Shown one piece after another: positions 1-7,585 of a stretch of 64,000 bases of DNA. The position numbers and the translations under genes are program-made. The DNA comes from Cellulomonas carbonis (GTDB taxonomy: Bacteria; Actinomycetota; Actinomycetes; Actinomycetales; Cellulomonadaceae). The notes under the pieces were generated by a model. The model worked only from the letters and a program-made list of their open reading frames with translations. It was not told the DNA's origin and did no database searches. Within the stretch, counting starts at the first letter, position 1; every line of letters starts with the position of its first letter. The stretch covers positions 372,001-436,000 of the forward strand of contig NZ_BMEB01000002.1 of the NCBI RefSeq assembly GCF_014636275.1, given 5' to 3'.

Positions 1-105
1 CGGTGTCATGGGCTGATGCTGGCCGGATCCGCGGCGGACGGGAAGATGCGCCGAAGGTCCGGTCGCGTCAAGCGGGCCGTGCCGCAGATGCTGCATCCTG
101 GGCGC

Positions 106-600
106 ATGGACGTCCCTCGCCCGCCGAAGAACGTGCGCCCGTCGCTCGACGCCGTCGACCTCGGGATCCTCGCCGAGCTCGTCGCGAACGGGCGGCTCAC
201 CAACGCCGCGCTCGCGGCCCGCGTCGGCGTGGCGGAGTCGACGTGCCTGCAGCGCGTGCGGTCGCTGCGCGACGCGGGCGTGATCGCGCGCTTCACGGCC
301 GAGATCGACCCGGCGGCGCTCGGCCTCGGCCTCCAGGCGGTGATCAAGGTGCGGCTCGGCACCCACAGCCGCGACGTCGTGCACGCGTTCCGGTCCGTGC
401 TCGCCGCGCTGCCCGGCGCGCTGACGATCTTCCACGTCGGGGGCGAGGACGACTACCTCGTGCACGTCGCCGTCGGGTCCGCCGCCGCGCTGCGCGACCT
501 CGTGCTCGACCACCTCAACGTCCACCCGGCGGTGCGGCACACCGAGACGCAGCTCGTCTTCGAGGTCATCCCGGGCGCCGGGGTGCTGCCGACGGCGTGA
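106..600 (+). CDS. Lrp/AsnC family transcriptional regulator
   Basis: The 164-residue product has the two-domain plan of Lrp/AsnC regulators. A winged helix-turn-helix occupies about residues 14-65 (it contains LAARVGVAESTCLQRVRSL) and a C-terminal RAM ligand-binding domain about 70-150 (GGEDDYLVHVAV). Such proteins bind DNA as multimers and usually sense amino acids. An in-frame ATG at 16 exists, but the family N-terminus fits the ATG at 106. That ATG follows a CATCCT hexamer by six bases, so the mRNA is probably leaderless. The ligand and targets cannot be read from the sequence. The next gene encodes a membrane protease 69 bases downstream. Confidence 0.9.
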   Translation: MDVPRPPKNVRPSLDAVDLGILAELVANGRLTNAALAARVGVAESTCLQRVRSLRDAGVIARFTAEIDPAALGLGLQAVIKVRLGTHSRDVVHAFRSVLAALPGALTIFHVGGEDDYLVHVAVGSAAALRDLVLDHLNVHPAVRHTETQLVFEVIPGAGVLPTA

Positions 601-668
601 GGACCGGTTCCCTCGGGCATGCTGGGGCGCGCGCGGCCGACGACGGCGCCGAGGGACGTGGAGGTGCG

Positions 669-1412
669 GTGGACGAGGTCCGTGCGTGGTTCGGCGAGGC
701 GTGGCGCACCGCGACGACCCCGCAGCCCGTGCCCGACGACGTCGTCGTCCTCGGTGCGGCCGCGCTCGTCGTCGTCGTGCTGCTCGTGCCGGGGCTGTGG
801 CGCGTCGCGCGGAACGTCCTGACGATCGTGCACGAGGCCGGTCACGCACTCGTCGCGGTGCTCACGGGGCGCCGGCTGCAGGGCATCCGGCTGCACTCGG
901 ACACGTCGGGCCTCACGGTGTCGGTCGGCCGGCCGCGCGGGCCGGGGATGGTCGCGACCGCGTTCGCCGGCTACCCCGCTCCCGCGGTGCTGGGCCTGGG
1001 TGCGTCGTGGCTGCTCGGGCGCGGGTACGCCGTCGGCGTGCTGTGGGTGCTGCTCGTCGCGCTCGCGCTGCTGCTGGTGCAGATCCGGAACCTCTACGGG
1101 CTGTGGGCGGTGCTCGTCAGCGGCGTGCTGCTGTGGGGTGTCACGACGTGGGCGCCGGCCGCGTGGCAGGTCGCCGTCGCGTACGTCGTGACGTGGTTCC
1201 TGCTGCTCGGAGCGCCGCGTGCCGTCGTCGAGCTGCAGGTGTCGAGGTCGCGCGAGCGGCGGCGCGGTGTGCGCCGCGGCGCGTCCGACGCCGACGTGCT
1301 CGCCGGGCTGACGCGCGTCCCTGGCCTGGTGTGGGTGGGGGTGTTCCTCCTCGTGTGCGTCGCGGCCGCGGTGGTCGGGGGCGCGTGGATCGTCGGGCTC
1401 CCGCTGCGATGA
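669..1412 (+). CDS. M50B-like membrane zinc metallopeptidase
   Basis: This 247-residue integral membrane protein carries a perfect zincin motif, HEAGH at residues 55-59, inside a hydrophobic context, followed by several membrane segments. That matches the M50B (PF13398-like) group of intramembrane-type peptidases, common and mostly uncharacterised in actinobacteria. The GTG at 669 is chosen because GGAGG lies just upstream and the protein begins directly before its first membrane segment. The stop codon overlaps the ATG of the next small membrane gene (ATGA), so the two are likely translationally coupled. Substrate unknown. Confidence 0.85.
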   Translation: MDEVRAWFGEAWRTATTPQPVPDDVVVLGAAALVVVVLLVPGLWRVARNVLTIVHEAGHALVAVLTGRRLQGIRLHSDTSGLTVSVGRPRGPGMVATAFAGYPAPAVLGLGASWLLGRGYAVGVLWVLLVALALLLVQIRNLYGLWAVLVSGVLLWGVTTWAPAAWQVAVAYVVTWFLLLGAPRAVVELQVSRSRERRRGVRRGASDADVLAGLTRVPGLVWVGVFLLVCVAAAVVGGAWIVGLPLR

Positions 1413-1591
1413 GCGCGGCCGGCGCCGTCGCGCTGTGGGTCGCCGCCGTGGCGGCCCTCGTCGGCCTGTCGTGGTGGTTGCCGAGACCGCACGACGGGAT
1501 CGGGCACGCCGCGGTGCGCAACCGTGCCCTGCTCGTGGTCGCCGGGGCGCTGGTGGCGATCGTCGCCGGTGCGCTCCTCATGCCGCGCTGA
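1409..1591 (+). CDS. small two-TM membrane protein
   Basis: A 60-residue hydrophobic protein with two predicted membrane helices (about residues 4-24 and 40-57) joined by a short polar loop. I do not recognise a family. Its ATG overlaps the stop of the M50B-like gene by four bases, which argues for a real, coupled partner or accessory subunit of that protease. It is followed by a hairpin at 1614-1637 before the convergent oxidoreductase gene. Confidence 0.6.
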   Translation: MSAAGAVALWVAAVAALVGLSWWLPRPHDGIGHAAVRNRALLVVAGALVAIVAGALLMPR

Positions 1592-1613
1592 GGTCGGGAC
1601 GTCCGACGACGCA

Positions 1614-1637
1614 GGGCGGCCGCTTCGGCAGCCGCCC
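1614..1637. terminator. convergent terminator hairpin
   Basis: GGGCGGC and GCCGCCC arms (1614-1620 and 1631-1637) flank a ten-base CGCTTCGGCA loop between two convergent genes. There is no U-tract, as is usual at very high GC. Confidence 0.5.
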
Positions 1638-1646
1638 CCGCCGGCG

Positions 1647-2426
1647 TCAGCCCTCGGTGCGCTCGTCGCGCCAGCGGACCCAGTGCTCGACGAGCGAGAG
1701 GTCGGAGTCGGGCCCGCCGATGCCGATCGTGAAGAGCGTCGCCCCGGCGTCGACCAGGGCGTCCGCGACGTCGGCTGGCGGTGCGTTGACGCCGACCGAG
1801 CGCTCGACGGCGGAGGCGTCGCGGCCGACGGCCTCGCCGTGCTCGTCGAGGATCGCGCTCTTGCGGCGCAGCGTCTCGACGTCGCCGAAGCTGTGCCAGA
1901 TGTCGGCGTGCTCGGCGACGACGCGCAGCGTCTTGCGCTCGCCGCCGCCGCCGATCATCACGGGGATGTCGCGCGTCGGCGCCGGGTTGCCCGCGGCGAG
2001 CCGGGCCGTGATGCGCGGCATCGCGGCGGCGAGGTCGGCGATGCGCGAGCCGGCGGTGCCGAACTCGTACCCGAACTGGTCGTAGTCCTTCTCGAACCAG
2101 CCCGCGCCGATGCCGAGGATCAGCCGCCCGCCGGACATGTGGTCGACGGTCCGCGCCATGTCCGCGAGCAGCTCGGGGTTGCGGTACGAGTTGCACGTCA
2201 CGAGCGCGCCGATCTCGACGCGGCTCGTCTGCTCGGCCCACGCGCCGAGCATCGTCCAGCACTCGAAGTGCTTGCCGTCGGGGTCGCCGTACAGCGGGAA
2301 GAAGTGGTCCCAGTTGAAGACGACGTCGACGCCCGCGTCCTCGGCGCGGCGCACGGCGTCGCGGATCTGGGCGTACTCGGCGTGCTGGGGCTGGATCTGG
2401 ACACCGATCCGGATGGGGTGCGTCAT
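1647..2426 (-). CDS. LLM class F420-dependent oxidoreductase
   Basis: The 259-residue protein has the luciferase-like TIM-barrel pattern: an N-terminal IRIGVQIQPQHAEYAQIRDA strand, GIGAGWFEKDY in the middle and a PVMIGGGGERKTLRVVAEHAD segment. Family members use coenzyme F420 or FMN to oxidise or reduce small substrates; TIGR03560-like F420 proteins are the closest match I recall. The ATG is preceded on its strand by TACGAT six bases upstream, indicating a leaderless transcript. It stands alone, convergent with the M50B pair. Substrate cannot be inferred. Confidence 0.88.
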   Translation of the reverse strand: MTHPIRIGVQIQPQHAEYAQIRDAVRRAEDAGVDVVFNWDHFFPLYGDPDGKHFECWTMLGAWAEQTSRVEIGALVTCNSYRNPELLADMARTVDHMSGGRLILGIGAGWFEKDYDQFGYEFGTAGSRIADLAAAMPRITARLAAGNPAPTRDIPVMIGGGGERKTLRVVAEHADIWHSFGDVETLRRKSAILDEHGEAVGRDASAVERSVGVNAPPADVADALVDAGATLFTIGIGGPDSDLSLVEHWVRWRDERTEG

Positions 2427-2432
2427 CCGGCG

Positions 2433-2438
2433 ATCGTA
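2433..2438 (-). promoter_or_regulatory. -10 hexamer (TACGAT) of the LLM oxidoreductase gene
   Basis: TACGAT on the minus strand ends six bases before the ATG at 2426. This spacing fits transcription starting at or next to the start codon. Confidence 0.5.
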
Positions 2439-2484
2439 CGGAGCGCTCCCCGCGGGTGTCGCCGGTCGCCGCGGCCCCGTGGTC

Positions 2485-5028
2485 TCACGGCGCGTCCGTC
2501 AGGTAGCCGACGACGTCGACGACGAGGTCCACCTCGGTCCCGCGCCCGCCCTGCACGTTGAGCAGCGTGACCTGACGGTCGTCGCCGATCGCCGTGACGA
2601 CGAGGTTGCCGACGTCGTTGCCGCGCCCGGGGACGTAGTTGAGGACGGACGTCGAGGGCGGCTGACCCGCTCGCGCGGGGAAGACCCGGAGGTGGCCGCC
2701 GCCCGTCGGCGAGACCGCGACGACGGTCATCACCGCCGCGGTCGCGTCCTCGGGCACGCCGGTCGCGGCGTCGAGCGTCACGGTCCGCGCGTCGCCGCCA
2801 GGCACGCGATCCGACGTCCGGGTGTCGAGCACCCGGCGGGGCCCGGTGGCGCTGTACGCGGCGCCCTCGGTCACGTACCCCACGACGTCGAGCACGACCC
2901 GGACCGGGCCGCCGTCGGCGGTCTGCGACCGGTAGGTGAGCGCGCCGTCGGGGGAGAGGGCCACGACAGCGGCCGTGGCCCGGTCGCCGCCCCGGAGGTA
3001 GTTGAGCGTGGACGTCGCGGGGACGGATGCGCCCGCGGCCCACATGCGCAGGTGCCCGCCCGAGGTGGTCCGGGCCGCGGTCACGTTGAGGACGACGGCG
3101 GTCGCGCCGTCGGGCACCCCGGCCCGCCCTGTGACCTGCACCGTGACGGGCGTGCCCGAGCGCACGGCGGACCGGTCCTCGAGCCGTCGAGGTGCCGTGA
3201 GCTCGACCCCGGACCCGTCACGCAGGTACCCCGTGAGGTCGACGACGACGCCCGGCTGACCCGGCCCGCGCACGAGGTAGCAGACGCGCCCGCTCGGCGG
3301 CAGCGCGACGAAGGCCGTGTTGGCGACGTCGCGGCCCGGGCTCAGGTTCACCGTGCTCGTCGCGGGGACGTCGCGCCCCTCGGGGTACACCACGACGTTC
3401 CCGACCGACGTCGGCCGCACGGTCGTGACGGTCAGCACGACGCCGGTCGCGTCGGCGGGCACCCCGGTGTCCGTCCCGGTGACGTCGAGGCACACCGGCG
3501 TCCCGGCGGGCACCCCGGTCCGCTCGTCGTGCACGCGGACCGGACCGACCGGCACGTAGCGGCGCGGGTCGTCGCGGGGGACGGCCCGGACCGTCGCGGT
3601 CGCACCCACCTCGTCGACGACGACGGTCCAGGACCCGTCGGCCGTCGTGAACGACGCACCCGCCGCGAGGGTCGGCTCGGGGGTCGACGAGTCGTGCAGC
3701 GGCCGCGCCGCGCCGACGTCGAGCAGGTACGACGGCTCGCCGGACGCGGCGCTGTCGACGCGGTGCACGATCACGCCCGGTCGCAGCAGCTGCGGTGACG
3801 CGCACGGCGTCGGCACGACGGGGCACGCGAGCCGACGGCTGCCGAGGTCGGCGTCCGCCCCGACGGCACCGCGGTGCTCGACGACGTACGTCGCGCCGTC
3901 GTCGGCCGTGAGGCGCAGGAACCGCGTGCCCGCACCCGACGCGACGGGTGCGAGGACCACCGTCGTCGGGCCCGTCGCGGTCACCGACGACTCGGGCGTG
4001 AGGAGGCCCATCGTCGCGAGGTGCGCACCGTTGAGCGGGCCGTCGCGACCCGTCGCGCTGCCCATCGTGTCGTAGCCGTCGCCGTACTCGGTGTGGCGGC
4101 AGTCGGCGAGCGAGCCGTCGGCCCCGCCCGCGCACTCGAAGCGCGTGTTCGAGTGGCCCAGCGTGAGCGTGTGGCCGAGCTCGTGGCCGACGAGGTCGGC
4201 GAGCCCCGGGCTGCCCACGCCGCCGTTGATCCACGCGGACCCGCCGTCGGCGATGTGCGCGATCCCGCCGAACCAGCAGCCCTCGACGCGCGGCGTGTAC
4301 GTGACGGTGTGGCGGCGCTGCCCGGCTGCCGGGAAGGCCCCGAGCCGCCGCGCGCTCCAGTCGAAGAGCTCGAACACCTCGGCGGTCGAGCACCCCTCGT
4401 CCGCGTCCCACCCGGTGTGCACCGCGCCCTCGGACCTCGCGCCGACCGTCAGCCGCACCTGCCCGTCGGTCGACGCGCTCCAGTACGGCGCGACGTCGGT
4501 CCGCACGAGCTCCGCGAGGTCGTCGGCGGAGAACCCGTCGGAGAGCTGGCCCGAGATGGTCGCGCTCATGACGTGCACCGCGCGCGTGCCGGGCGACAGC
4601 ATGCCGAGCGGGGCGTCGTCGTCGGCGGAGGGATCGCCCCCCGCTCCACCGCCTTCCGCGCCACCCGGCGCCCCGAGCACCTCGACCTCGCGCACGTCCG
4701 CGCCCGAGTCGAGCGCCGTCGGGTCCTGGTCGGCGGCCGTCGGGGCCGTGGTCACCACCTCGACGACGCTCCCGCTCGGGACGGTCGCGAGCGCGTCGTC
4801 GGCGACCCGGACCGCGTCGCCGTCGTCGGGCACGACCGCCGTGAGCTCGTGCGCGGTGCCGTCGAGGTTCTCGACCGCGAGGCGCACGACCTCACCCGTG
4901 ACGGCGGCGCTCGGGGTGTCGGCGTCCGCCGTCCCCGAGGCAGCGGCGGTCGCGGGCGCCACGGGCGCGGCGAGGGTGAGGGTGAGGAGCGCGCCGAGGA
5001 GCGCGGCGAGGGGGCGGGCGGACGTCAC
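2485..5028 (-). CDS. secreted zinc metalloprotease with C-terminal surface repeats
   Basis: An 847-residue exported protein. Residues 1-30 form a clear Sec signal peptide (LAALLGALLTLTLAAPVAPA). A catalytic domain around residues 140-420 contains HELGHTLTLGH (about 280-290), a metzincin-type HExxHxxxxxH zinc site. From about residue 500 come three copies of a roughly 120-residue beta-rich repeat, each opening with an R-x-h-D-x-R element (for example RRVLDTRTSDRVPGG). The same repeat is found in the VanY-type protein at 57.3-59.8 kb, where it probably mediates wall or polysaccharide attachment. The GTG start at 5028 begins exactly at the signal peptide. Substrate unknown. Confidence 0.85.
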   Translation of the reverse strand: MTSARPLAALLGALLTLTLAAPVAPATAAASGTADADTPSAAVTGEVVRLAVENLDGTAHELTAVVPDDGDAVRVADDALATVPSGSVVEVVTTAPTAADQDPTALDSGADVREVEVLGAPGGAEGGGAGGDPSADDDAPLGMLSPGTRAVHVMSATISGQLSDGFSADDLAELVRTDVAPYWSASTDGQVRLTVGARSEGAVHTGWDADEGCSTAEVFELFDWSARRLGAFPAAGQRRHTVTYTPRVEGCWFGGIAHIADGGSAWINGGVGSPGLADLVGHELGHTLTLGHSNTRFECAGGADGSLADCRHTEYGDGYDTMGSATGRDGPLNGAHLATMGLLTPESSVTATGPTTVVLAPVASGAGTRFLRLTADDGATYVVEHRGAVGADADLGSRRLACPVVPTPCASPQLLRPGVIVHRVDSAASGEPSYLLDVGAARPLHDSSTPEPTLAAGASFTTADGSWTVVVDEVGATATVRAVPRDDPRRYVPVGPVRVHDERTGVPAGTPVCLDVTGTDTGVPADATGVVLTVTTVRPTSVGNVVVYPEGRDVPATSTVNLSPGRDVANTAFVALPPSGRVCYLVRGPGQPGVVVDLTGYLRDGSGVELTAPRRLEDRSAVRSGTPVTVQVTGRAGVPDGATAVVLNVTAARTTSGGHLRMWAAGASVPATSTLNYLRGGDRATAAVVALSPDGALTYRSQTADGGPVRVVLDVVGYVTEGAAYSATGPRRVLDTRTSDRVPGGDARTVTLDAATGVPEDATAAVMTVVAVSPTGGGHLRVFPARAGQPPSTSVLNYVPGRGNDVGNLVVTAIGDDRQVTLLNVQGGRGTEVDLVVDVVGYLTDAP

Positions 5029-5091
5029 GGTCGAATGATGACGGTTCGTCCGGTTCTGCGGGCCGTGCGTCCCCAGGTCGTGACCGGACCG

Positions 5092-5772
5092 TCACCCGCC
5101 TGTGGACGGACGACCGGACCCCCGACCGGCGGGCGCGTGGCGCCGGGACCGCAGGCGCTTGACCACGAACCAGCCGACGAGCGCGACCAGGCCGCCGATC
5201 AGCACGGCGTTGACGAGGTCGCTGTACCGCCCGACGTCGGTCCACCGACCCCCGAGCAGGTACCCCGCGCCGACGAGGACGCCGTTGTAGACGGCGGACC
5301 CGAGCCCGGTGAGGAGCAGGAAGCGGGCCACGGGCATGCGCTCGACGCCCGCGGGGACCGACACCAGGCTGCGGACGACGGGTACGAACCGGCCGGTGAG
5401 CACGGCCGTCGAGCCGTGCCGGTCGAACCACGAGCGTGCGCGGTCGAGGTCCTCATGGTCGACGAGGGGCGCGCGGTCGATGACGCGGTGCAGCCGGTCG
5501 ACGCCGAGGCGCGCCCCGATCGCGTACAGCGCGCCTGCGCCGAGGAGCGACCCCGCCGTGGCGCCCACGACGGCCGCGACGACCGACATGCGGCCCTGAC
5601 CCGCGAGGAAGCCGCTCACGGGGAGCACGACCTCGCTCGGGATGGGCGGGAAGACCGTCTCGAGCGCGACGAGCAGCCCGACGCCCCACGGGCCGAGCAG
5701 CTCGATCGTGTCGACGACCCAGCCGGCCAGCCCGGTGAGGCGGGACGGGTCGGACGAGGCGGCGAGGAGCAC
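5092..5772 (-). CDS. DedA family membrane protein
   Basis: This 226-residue multi-pass protein carries the two DedA/SNARE-associated signatures: ETVFPPIPSEVVLPVSG near residue 40 and GRFVPVVRSLVSVPAG near 130, with the conserved Arg and Gly residues. DedA proteins flip or scavenge lipid carriers and phospholipids across the membrane and affect proton motive force and drug tolerance. Length is normal for the family. It lies 63 bases upstream of the secreted protease on the same strand and could be cotranscribed with it, though each may have its own promoter. Confidence 0.9.
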   Translation of the reverse strand: MLLAASSDPSRLTGLAGWVVDTIELLGPWGVGLLVALETVFPPIPSEVVLPVSGFLAGQGRMSVVAAVVGATAGSLLGAGALYAIGARLGVDRLHRVIDRAPLVDHEDLDRARSWFDRHGSTAVLTGRFVPVVRSLVSVPAGVERMPVARFLLLTGLGSAVYNGVLVGAGYLLGGRWTDVGRYSDLVNAVLIGGLVALVGWFVVKRLRSRRHAPAGRGSGRPSTGG

Positions 5773-5786
5773 GCCTCAGACAAGCA

Positions 5787-5838
5787 CGACGGGGGCCGTG
5801 GCGCAGGGCGGGTGGCCCGTGCGCCGCGGCCCCCGTCG
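5787..5838. terminator. long hairpin downstream of the DUF4190 gene
   Basis: CGACGGGGGCCG (5787-5798) pairs perfectly with CGGCCCCCGTCG (5827-5838), with further inner pairing (GGCGC/GCGCC). It lies between the stop of the DUF4190 gene and the start of DedA, all on the minus strand. Probably a rho-independent-like terminator without a U-tract. Confidence 0.55.
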
Positions 5839-5922
5839 GGGTCGAGCGGGTGGAGCGGTCGGGCGGCGCGTGCGCGCTCGCCCGGGGCGCTGGATCGACC
5901 GAGAGGCCGGTCGGTCAGGCGG

Positions 5923-6846
5923 TCACTGCGCGGCGTAGTAGACGTACGCCTCGCCGGTCGCGTCGGTGCTCAGCTCGAGCGCGACGGGCTGCTCGGTGCC
6001 GTCGGACCACACGCCCGTTCCGGTGCAGCCCATGACGACGGCCTCGTCGGTGCCGGTCGGGACCACGTAGGTCTCGCGCTCGTCGGACGCGAGGACCGCG
6101 TCCTTGACCTCGAGCAGCTCGCCGTCGGCGGCCTCGGCCGAGATGAGGACGGCCTCGTCGGCGAGGAGCTCGCAGGTGACGAACGAGAAGTCGACGCGCT
6201 CGGCGGCGGCCTCCTCCTCGGCGACGACGTCGGTCGCCTCCTCCTCGGTCGTGGCCCCGCCGTTGACGTCGGAACCCTCCTCGAGCCGCTCGATCTCCTC
6301 CTCGAGCTCGCGCTGGAAGTCCTCGTCCGTCACCGCGGCGTTGACGAGGAGGCCGAGGATCACCGAGACGACGAGGCCGATGACCAGGCCGAGCGCGCCG
6401 GTGACGATGCCGCCGATCGCGAGCCCCTTGCCGCCGACGACGCCGGGGACGACGCGACGCCTTCCCATGATGCCGAGCACGATCGCGACGATGCCGAGCA
6501 GCACCGAGATCACCCCGACGACCGGGATGAAGGCGAGCAGCAGCGCGATGATGCCGATGACCAGAGCGGTCACGGCCATGCCGTTGCTCTTCGGGGCGGC
6601 GGGTGCGCCGTAGCCGGGGCCGGCGCCGTAGCCGGGTGCCGGCGCCCAGCCGGCGCCGCCGTCGGGCTGGCCGTACGCGCCGGGCTGCGCGCCGTAGGGC
6701 TGCGTCGCGTCCGCCGGGGTCGGGTAGCCGCCGGCGGGCGCGCCGTACGACGGCGTCGAGGCGGGCGGCGGGGGCGGGGTCGGGCCGCCCTGACCGGTGC
6801 TGTCAGCGGGCGGGAAGCCCGTGGAGTGGTCGTCGGGGTTGCTCAC
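5923..6846 (-). CDS. DUF4190 domain membrane protein with Pro/Gly/Tyr-rich N-terminus
   Basis: A 307-residue protein. Residues 1-85 are rich in Pro, Gly, Tyr and Gln (repeats such as PGYGAGPGYGAP). Two or three membrane helices with the DUF4190 pattern follow (AVTALVIGIIALLLAFIPVV), then a very acidic stretch (EELEEEIERLEEG) and a predicted extracytoplasmic beta domain. Proteins of this type are common in actinobacteria and of unknown role. An upstream in-frame start at 6933 exists, but the GTG at 6846 has a GGAGAG ribosome-binding site and starts at the expected MSNPDD-like N-terminus. Confidence 0.75.
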   Translation of the reverse strand: MSNPDDHSTGFPPADSTGQGGPTPPPPPASTPSYGAPAGGYPTPADATQPYGAQPGAYGQPDGGAGWAPAPGYGAGPGYGAPAAPKSNGMAVTALVIGIIALLLAFIPVVGVISVLLGIVAIVLGIMGRRRVVPGVVGGKGLAIGGIVTGALGLVIGLVVSVILGLLVNAAVTDEDFQRELEEEIERLEEGSDVNGGATTEEEATDVVAEEEAAAERVDFSFVTCELLADEAVLISAEAADGELLEVKDAVLASDERETYVVPTGTDEAVVMGCTGTGVWSDGTEQPVALELSTDATGEAYVYYAAQ

Positions 6847-7041
6847 GGGCGTTCTCTCCAGCTCTACGGCGTCACGGGCGCACCGGATCCGGACGAGCCG
6901 GGCGCGGCGCGGGGAGCCTATCGGTCGGCACACCCGTCACGCGGCCTCTGTCCGCGTTCGCGCAGGTCGTGGGGGTGAAACGACGTCGGGCCCAAGATCG
7001 AGGGGTCAGGCGTCGACCCCGGCTGACGATCGGGCGGCGGA

Positions 7042-7060
7042 GCGGACCTGACGGGTCCGC
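7042..7060 (+). promoter_or_regulatory. hairpin in the 5' leader of the 7081 gene
   Basis: GCGGACC (7042-7048) and GGTCCGC (7054-7060) form a stem directly upstream of the GAGGAG ribosome-binding site and GTG at 7081. It could modulate translation. The rest of the 234-base divergent spacer from 6847 shows no other clear element. Confidence 0.3.
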
Positions 7061-7080
7061 CAGTCCCCCGAGGAGCACCC

Positions 7081-7551
7081 GTGTCCACCACCACCCGCCG
7101 TCGCGCCCTGGCGCTCGCGCTCTGCACCGCCGTCGCGCTCGGCCCCGCCTCCGCGGCGGTCGCCGCCCCGAAGTCGCCGTCGTCGTCGACGAAGACCACG
7201 ACCGCGACGAAGCAGACCAGCAAGCCGACCACGAAGCCCGTCGCCAAGCCGGCCCCGAAGCCGCTGCCCCAGGTGCAGCTGCGCGTCAACCCGGTGTCGA
7301 CCACGGTCGACCCCACCGACTACGTCGTCACGATCACCGTGCGCACGACGGCCGGCGGCGTCGTCGCCGGTGACGTCACGCTCACGGACGACGGCGTCGT
7401 CGTCGGCGGCGGGACGCTCGCGCGTGGCGTCTGGACCGCACCCGTCACGCTCGCCGAGGGCACGCACCCGCTGCGCGCCGTCTTCTCCGGCACCGCCAAG
7501 GTGAACGGGGCGGCCTCGAAGGTCGTGCTCGTGACGACGCCCGCGGTCTGA
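7081..7551 (+). CDS. secreted Lys/Pro-linker protein with Ig-like domain
   Basis: The 156-residue product has a twin-basic signal peptide (TTTRRRALALALCTAVALG, cleaved near AVA-AP). A low-complexity Lys/Thr/Pro linker (about residues 30-65) follows, then one bacterial Ig-like (Big_3-type) beta-sandwich (VQLRVNPVSTTVDPTDYVVTITV to KVVLVTTP). Such modules act as spacers or adhesive domains on the cell surface. The GTG start has a good GAGGAG ribosome-binding site. It is a single-gene unit, convergent with the MFS gene. No catalytic motif is seen. Confidence 0.7.
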   Translation: MSTTTRRRALALALCTAVALGPASAAVAAPKSPSSSTKTTTATKQTSKPTTKPVAKPAPKPLPQVQLRVNPVSTTVDPTDYVVTITVRTTAGGVVAGDVTLTDDGVVVGGGTLARGVWTAPVTLAEGTHPLRAVFSGTAKVNGAASKVVLVTTPAV

Positions 7552-7563
7552 CCCTCGCAGGAG

Positions 7564-7579
7564 CCCCGTCGCGACGGGG
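7564..7579. terminator. hairpin between convergent genes
   Basis: CCCCGTC and GACGGGG (7564-7570 and 7573-7579), with further overlapping GGGGCCCC pairing, lie between the stops at 7551 and 7586. Confidence 0.45.
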
Positions 7580-7585
7580 GCCCCG

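Noticed and set aside
3874..6978. 1034-codon open frame on the plus strand
   Set aside because: It runs antisense across the secreted protease, DedA and DUF4190 genes and is rich in Arg, Gly and His as expected from a shadow frame at very high GC. No domain or start signal supports it.
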